Source of the DNA: Dehalococcoidia bacterium
Lineage (GTDB): Bacteria > Chloroflexota > Dehalococcoidia > Tepidiformales > Tepidiformaceae
DNA: 64,000 nucleotides
Direction: 5' to 3'
Assembly: GCA_020847985.1 (NCBI GenBank)
Contig: JADLBC010000023.1
Coordinates: 62,001-126,000 of the forward strand
Shown here: in pieces, positions 60,713-64,000 of the stretch
Layout of the letters: each line of letters starts with the position of its first letter
Position numbering within the stretch: position 1 is the stretch's first letter
Translations under genes and position numbers: made by a program
The notes under the pieces: model-generated
What the model was told of the DNA's origin: nothing
What the model saw: only the letters and a program-made list of their open reading frames with translations
Database searches by the model: none

Positions 60713-61482
60713 ATCAACCTCCTCTGGGGTTGCCATGCGTCCGGGTCTTCCCGCCACGGGTTGCGGTCGCTGCGGACCGCGTCCTCATCGTGCGGGAACC
60801 ACTCGGGATCGGGCGTGTAGCCATGCCCGTCGGGATCGGGGATGTACGGGTGGTGGTAGACCTTGTGCTCGTCGGTGAGCACGTGTGGCTTCTTCTGCCA
60901 GGTGACGAGCATGCCCTCGTAGCCGTAGCGGAAGGGGTGGTCGTCCGGGAGCGCGGTGTGTTCCCGGTAGCTGAGCGGCAGATCCGGATGCGGACTGCGG
61001 TACTCGATAAGCGGCACCACGCGGTAGACGGTCATGGTGCGCTTGTCGCGGTCGATGGCCCGGCCCCCGCCACCGATGCAGACCCAGAGAGCTCCCAGAC
61101 GTCCGGCCGGTCTACGGATCTTGCCGGTCATTCCGATGGTGTCGGCGCAGTACAGCGCCCACTCGCGGGGCGTGTAGCGCTCCTGATCAGCGCTGACCTC
61201 ATCGTCTCCGTCAGGCTCGATGTCGCCGTCGAACTCGCCCTCAAGGCCGTCCTCCGTCTTGAAGCCCTCATCGAGACACTCGTCCCGCTCGGGTCGGAGC
61301 TGGTCGTCATCGAGGATGTAAGCCGGTTCGTCGCGGGAAATGTCGAGCCGATAGCCCTCCGGGGCATCAGCTCGCATCTCCGGCGGTGTCCTGCCCCGCC
61401 AGCCGGGGACGGGCAGCGTGCGTTCCTCGTGAAAGAGTGAGAGCTGCCCGCCCCCGTCGGCCGGGTGTGTGGGATTCACCAT
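60709..61482 (-). CDS. Hypothetical acidic protein of the element
   Basis: 257 residues. Highly acidic linker near residues 60-100 (EGEFDGDIEPDGDDEVS). Parts such as QLSLFHEERTLPVP near the start and GYEGMLVTWQKKPHVLTDEH later are well ordered in composition. No catalytic motif seen. ATG 61482 without a clear ribosome site; the stop overlaps the next start. A 49-nt gap to the gene above suggests the same transcript. Confidence 0.6.
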   Translation of the reverse strand: MVNPTHPADGGGQLSLFHEERTLPVPGWRGRTPPEMRADAPEGYRLDISRDEPAYILDDDQLRPERDECLDEGFKTEDGLEGEFDGDIEPDGDDEVSADQERYTPREWALYCADTIGMTGKIRRPAGRLGALWVCIGGGGRAIDRDKRTMTVYRVVPLIEYRSPHPDLPLSYREHTALPDDHPFRYGYEGMLVTWQKKPHVLTDEHKVYHHPYIPDPDGHGYTPDPEWFPHDEDAVRSDRNPWREDPDAWQPQRRLI

Positions 61483-61531
61483 GGCACGGTTACGGGCAGC
61501 GGCGACCTCGCCGGATCACCACGCCCGCTCC

Positions 61532-61780
61532 TCACCAGCGCCCGCCGCGCCGCGCCTTCACGCGTTCGAGCCAGCGAATACCCTCAGGCGTGAGCTGATA
61601 GCACCGATCACCGCGGTAATCGACGCCGGCGACCTCGGCGTACCCGAGTTCACAGAGTTGGAGCACTTGGCGTTCGAAGCGCTCCAATTCGCCGAGCATC
61701 ATCCTGCACTTCGGACAGAGGTGCGTCTCGAAATGGCCGGCCTCACCGTGCGGGATAAGGCGAGCGATGGGCTCGGTCAC
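61532..61780 (-). CDS. Small protein with CxxC and a winged-helix-like end
   Basis: 82 residues: HLCPKCRMMLGELERFERQV then LCELGYAEVAGVDYRGDRCY and QLTPEGIRWLERVK, the last resembling the wing of small MarR/ArsR-like domains. Four Cys could hold zinc. GTG start overlaps the previous stop (GTGA). May regulate the element's genes; inference. Confidence 0.65.
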   Translation of the reverse strand: MTEPIARLIPHGEAGHFETHLCPKCRMMLGELERFERQVLQLCELGYAEVAGVDYRGDRCYQLTPEGIRWLERVKARRGGRW

Positions 61781-62034
61781 GGGTTGTCGTCCTCGTCTTC
61801 GGGCCGGAGGGCGTAGGAGTAGTTGAACGCCGCCCGGTCCAGGCAGACCTCGAAGCCGTGCTGGCCGATCTCGACGTCGGCGAGGTGATGGAGCGCGGCG
61901 ATCAGGTCGGCGAGCGTGTCCGTCCAGGCGGCAACGGGGTTCGGATCGTCGCCGATACCGGTCAGCTCCCGGAAGCGCAGCGCGGCTGCGCGCGCCGCGT
62001 CGATGTGGCGGTGGTCGGGAGTGGGCGAGGTCAT
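61777..62034 (-). CDS. Small hypothetical protein
   Basis: 85 residues, helical: HIDAARAAALRFRELTGIGD, AAWTDTLADLIAALHHLADV, then an acidic tail. ATG starts 2 nt after the upstream stop. No family recognised, but the tight operon position supports it as a gene. Confidence 0.6.
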   Translation of the reverse strand: MTSPTPDHRHIDAARAAALRFRELTGIGDDPNPVAAWTDTLADLIAALHHLADVEIGQHGFEVCLDRAAFNYSYALRPEDEDDNP

Positions 62035-62036
62035 CG

Positions 62037-62540
62037 CTAACCCGCCTTCCGGCGACGCTGGAGAGTCACAACGCGGGAGCCAGTGAGACAGCCGTCATCG
62101 TGGTGGTGACCGGGCTGCGTGGCGTGCTCGATAGCCCGCGATGGCGGAACCGGCTCAGGGTCAGCGCTGTGTGACCAGGCCGAGTAGCCGCGGTCGTCGA
62201 TGTAGAGGTAGCACCGTGTGGCGCAGAACTTGTACGAGAAGATCACGGTCTCGACGCCGTCGACGAACCGCGCGCGGCAGCCCATCCCCATGAAGTCGGC
62301 GGGTTGGAGCCAGAGTCCATTCCTACTCGCGTAATGCCAGAGGGGCTCGAAGCTCTGCGGGTTGAAGTTGAGGGCCTCGTAGCGGTGCGGGGCGCCCGTC
62401 GGGTGGAGCGGGCACCGGTCGGAGTCCGCCGGGAACCCGGTCCATCCGCAGGAAGCGCCACTGGAGAGGCTGCACCGGAACAGCGGTCCCTCACCAGGCG
62501 GATAGGGCGTGGGGCTTGCTTCGCCGAAACGATCGTTCAT
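62037..62540 (-). CDS. Hypothetical protein with Cys-rich N-terminus
   Basis: 167 residues from MNDRFGEASPTPYP. FRCSLSSGASCGWTGFPADS then RCPLHP suggests a zinc-binding head, and the later WLQPADFMGMGCRARFVDG and SYKFCATRCYLYIDDRGY are strand-rich. AAGGAGGAACAG precedes ATG 62540; the longer frame upstream would cross a hairpin. First gene of the 62.5-61.5 kb operon. Confidence 0.65.
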   Translation of the reverse strand: MNDRFGEASPTPYPPGEGPLFRCSLSSGASCGWTGFPADSDRCPLHPTGAPHRYEALNFNPQSFEPLWHYASRNGLWLQPADFMGMGCRARFVDGVETVIFSYKFCATRCYLYIDDRGYSAWSHSADPEPVPPSRAIEHATQPGHHHDDGCLTGSRVVTLQRRRKAG

Positions 62541-62583
62541 CTGTTCCTCCTTGTTGGTTGGGAGGCGGAGACGCGGCACGCCA

Positions 62584-62611
62584 AAGAGCCCGGCTGGTTG
62601 GCCGGGCTCTT
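62584..62611 (-). terminator. Hairpin, probable terminator between minus-strand units
   Basis: Perfect 11-bp stem AAGAGCCCGGC / GCCGGGCTCTT with a 6-nt loop, followed on the minus strand by only one further T. It separates the DUF932 unit from the next operon and is 44 nt before that operon's start. Confidence 0.65.
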
Positions 62612-62637
62612 GTGGGTGTGCCGGTATGGATGCCGGG

Positions 62638-62778
62638 TCAGGCGGTTGCCTTGCACCGGGCTGCTGGGCGTTCAGCGACGGCTTCAAGGAGTGAGCCATC
62701 GTCGTTGAAGGTCTCCAGCAGGTGCTCGATCACGCCTTCTGGCGAGACCACGTGGGCGAAGGTGAGCCGGATGACCAC
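62638..62778 (-). CDS. Possible small protein after the DUF932 gene
   Basis: 46 residues from GTG 62778: VVIRLTFAHVVSPEGVIEHL, then LETFNDDGSLLEAVAERP. Composition is protein-like and the frame lies 14 nt after the DUF932 stop. No ribosome site is clear, so it may be a chance frame. Confidence 0.35.
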   Translation of the reverse strand: MVIRLTFAHVVSPEGVIEHLLETFNDDGSLLEAVAERPAARCKATA

Positions 62779-62792
62779 CGTGTGCCGCTGCT

Positions 62793-63794
62793 CTAGACGG
62801 CTGCGACGAGGTCATAGACCTTCTGTCGCGCCGCGGCGACACCGCCTTCGAGCGAGCCGACCATGCGCCGCTCCAGGAGCTGCGTGCTTTTCGTGGGGTC
62901 GACCCATTCCATCCACTCGCTGGCGGCGTTGTAGAGCCCCCAGCGGTTGTCGAGGCCACCGGCACTCACGATCGTCGGCAGGTCCTTCGCGTGCTGGAGC
63001 ATCGTCATGAAGCTCTCGTGCCGCCGGGATGCGCGGTTGCGCTGGCGATCGGTCAGGTCGACCGTGATCGTCGCCGGGTCGGGCGCGACCAGTTCGATGA
63101 CCTGCTCGACGACGTCCTGCCCGGCGTTCGTCTGCGCGAGCTGTTCGAAGCGCTCCATCGTCTCCCTCTGCTGGCGGGCGACGAGTCCGAGCGCCTTCGC
63201 GGCCGACTCGATGTTCGCCTCGGCCGAGGCGGTGTGGCGGATCCCGATCCGCTCGCCCTTCTCGCGGAGGGCAACGTTCAGGGTGTTGGCGCAGACGACG
63301 CGCGTGGAGACGAGCTTCACACCGAGCCCGCTCGACCCGTCGTGGCTGTTGGTCACAAGCGCGTAGGGCGTCACGGGGTCAGCGCCGGCGATCGTGAAGT
63401 CCTCGTCGATGCGCACGAGGATGAAGACCTTCCTCCCCTCGTCGAGGGCACCGGCCGTCTCATAGCGGACGCGACCGTCGGCGAGCCAGCGGTCGATGGC
63501 GTTGAAGGCGGCGACGTTCTGGACGACGGTGTAGCGCGAGCCGACCACGCCCAGGACGAAGCCGTTGTCCTCGTAGGCCGTCGCGAACTTCTCCGGCACG
63601 GCGACGGGCTCGCCGTCGACCATGGTGTAGAGGGGTGTGAGCGCGACCCGGCGGTTGAGGCCGGCAAGCTCAGCGACGGTTTCAGAGTGCTCCATCCCGG
63701 GCGGGATGGCCTGGCCGAGGCCGTGCCAGCCGGGACGGCCATGGGCATAGGCGAAGGACGCCTTGCCGTTGATGACTTCAAGGTTGTGTGCCAT
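62793..63794 (-). CDS. DUF932 / phage-plasmid-like protein
   Basis: 333 residues. Family features: YAHGRPGWHGLGQAIPPGME near the start, NGFVLGVVGSRYTVVQNVAA, LVTNSHDGSSGLGVKLVSTR, VVCANTLNVAL, and SEWMEWVDPTK near the end. These proteins occur in phages, plasmids and ICEs; function unknown. ATG 63794 has GGAGG upstream, 19 nt from a strong hairpin. It supports the view that this part of the window is mobile DNA. Confidence 0.9.
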   Translation of the reverse strand: MAHNLEVINGKASFAYAHGRPGWHGLGQAIPPGMEHSETVAELAGLNRRVALTPLYTMVDGEPVAVPEKFATAYEDNGFVLGVVGSRYTVVQNVAAFNAIDRWLADGRVRYETAGALDEGRKVFILVRIDEDFTIAGADPVTPYALVTNSHDGSSGLGVKLVSTRVVCANTLNVALREKGERIGIRHTASAEANIESAAKALGLVARQQRETMERFEQLAQTNAGQDVVEQVIELVAPDPATITVDLTDRQRNRASRRHESFMTMLQHAKDLPTIVSAGGLDNRWGLYNAASEWMEWVDPTKSTQLLERRMVGSLEGGVAAARQKVYDLVAAV

Positions 63795-63812
63795 GGGTTT
63801 CCTCCAAAGGGA

Positions 63813-63838
63813 GAAGCCCGGCATTGCTGCCGGGCTTC
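63813..63838 (-). promoter_or_regulatory. Stem-loop before the DUF932 gene
   Basis: GAAGCCCGGC / GCCGGGCTTC, perfect 10-bp stem with a 6-nt loop, just upstream of the ribosome site. Nearly the same stem sequence as the hairpin at 62584. Either a terminator of the upstream gene or a leader element. Confidence 0.6.
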
Positions 63839-63892
63839 AATGAGTCGTTGATGAGACGCCGCGCGGGCGCGGTCAGGGTGAATGGGCCTGGG

Positions 63893-64000
63893 TTACTCGA
63901 ACTGATACTCCCAGTCGTCCATGACGGCCTGCGTCACGAGTGTCGGTTCGTCGTCGTCCCCGATGACGATAAGGATGAGGCGATCGGTGTCCTCCTCGCG
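63893..64000 (-). CDS. C-terminal part of a small acidic protein (runs off right edge)
   Basis: 35 residues ending ... QAVMDDWEYQFE. The frame is open to the window edge and has the acidic composition (GDDDEPT) of neighbouring small genes. Start and function lie outside. Confidence 0.5.
   Translation of the reverse strand, partial: REEDTDRLILIVIGDDDEPTLVTQAVMDDWEYQFE

Noticed and set aside
1-64000. Insertion sequences or transposase genes
   Set aside because: No transposase motif or paired terminal repeats with target duplications were recognised anywhere in the window.

Overview
The window is about 64 kb of high-GC bacterial DNA. The left 40.5 kb looks like chromosome and the right 23.5 kb like an integrated mobile element that runs off the right edge. 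The gene set (Mur-ligase/DUF1727 MurT, CbiMNQO cobalt ECF transporter, LLM-type oxidoreductase, many class III CoA-transferases, acyl-CoA dehydrogenase, single-chain acyl-CoA carboxylase, three SufR-like regulators) and the dense GC-rich coding suggest a Chloroflexota bacterium, perhaps a Dehalococcoidia/Tepidiforma-like lineage. That placement is an inference from gene content, not a search result.

Chromosomal part. 1-2.8 kb: start of a sugar-phosphate transferase, a degenerate E2-like protein (both catalytic signatures lost) and lipB. 2.8-5.7 kb: LuxR-type HTH protein, two envelope proteins, an acyl-CoA dehydrogenase. 5.7-12.2 kb: two tandem SufR-like regulators, a secreted protein of three ~160-residue repeats, MurT, a DUF2568 protein and a polytopic membrane protein. 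12.2-14.9 kb: a cobalt/nickel uptake operon cbiM-N-Q-O. 14.9-22.4 kb: PAS protein, enoyl-CoA hydratase family protein, LLM oxidoreductase, third SufR-like regulator, PadR plus HAAS-type membrane protein, and a carboxyltransferase with a separate biotin carrier. 22.5-40.5 kb: two parallel catabolic cassettes, each SBP - DppB-like - DppC-like - CoA-transferase without the catalytic Asp - CoA-transferase with it. The first ends in an IclR regulator. The second continues into a fused biotin carboxylase-BCCP-carboxyltransferase and an SDR. A TetR gene lies between them. Each cassette appears to import an organic acid or peptide-like compound and activate it to a CoA thioester.

Mobile part. At 40,525-40,569 lies the 3' half of a tRNA-Glu(UUC), cut inside the anticodon loop, as expected for the duplicated core of a tRNA-integrated element. 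Then come ~1.8 kb of gene-poor DNA and a defence-type island (42.3-50.8 kb). On the minus strand this holds a GHKL (MORC/MutL-like) ATPase, a Z1-domain ATPase, a PD-(D/E)XK protein, a 57-residue ribbon-helix-helix protein and a C5-cytosine methyltransferase. Divergent are a Vsr nuclease and an unknown 297-residue protein. This matches the MORC/MutL-associated restriction-modification systems predicted from gene neighbourhoods (Iyer, Abhiman and Aravind 2008). A DUF4143 ATPase and two diverged ~150 bp repeats with conserved hairpins follow.

54.2-64 kb is a minus-strand, phage/plasmid-like module, many of whose genes overlap by 4 nt. It holds a DUF932 protein, several small zinc-ribbon or unknown proteins, a SprT-like metalloprotease, a UPF0175/PIN toxin-antitoxin pair, an N6-adenine-type methyltransferase (DUF6094) and a SNF2-like helicase. 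No integrase, relaxase or replication initiator is visible, so the rest of the element, and probably the intact tRNA-Glu, should lie beyond 64 kb.
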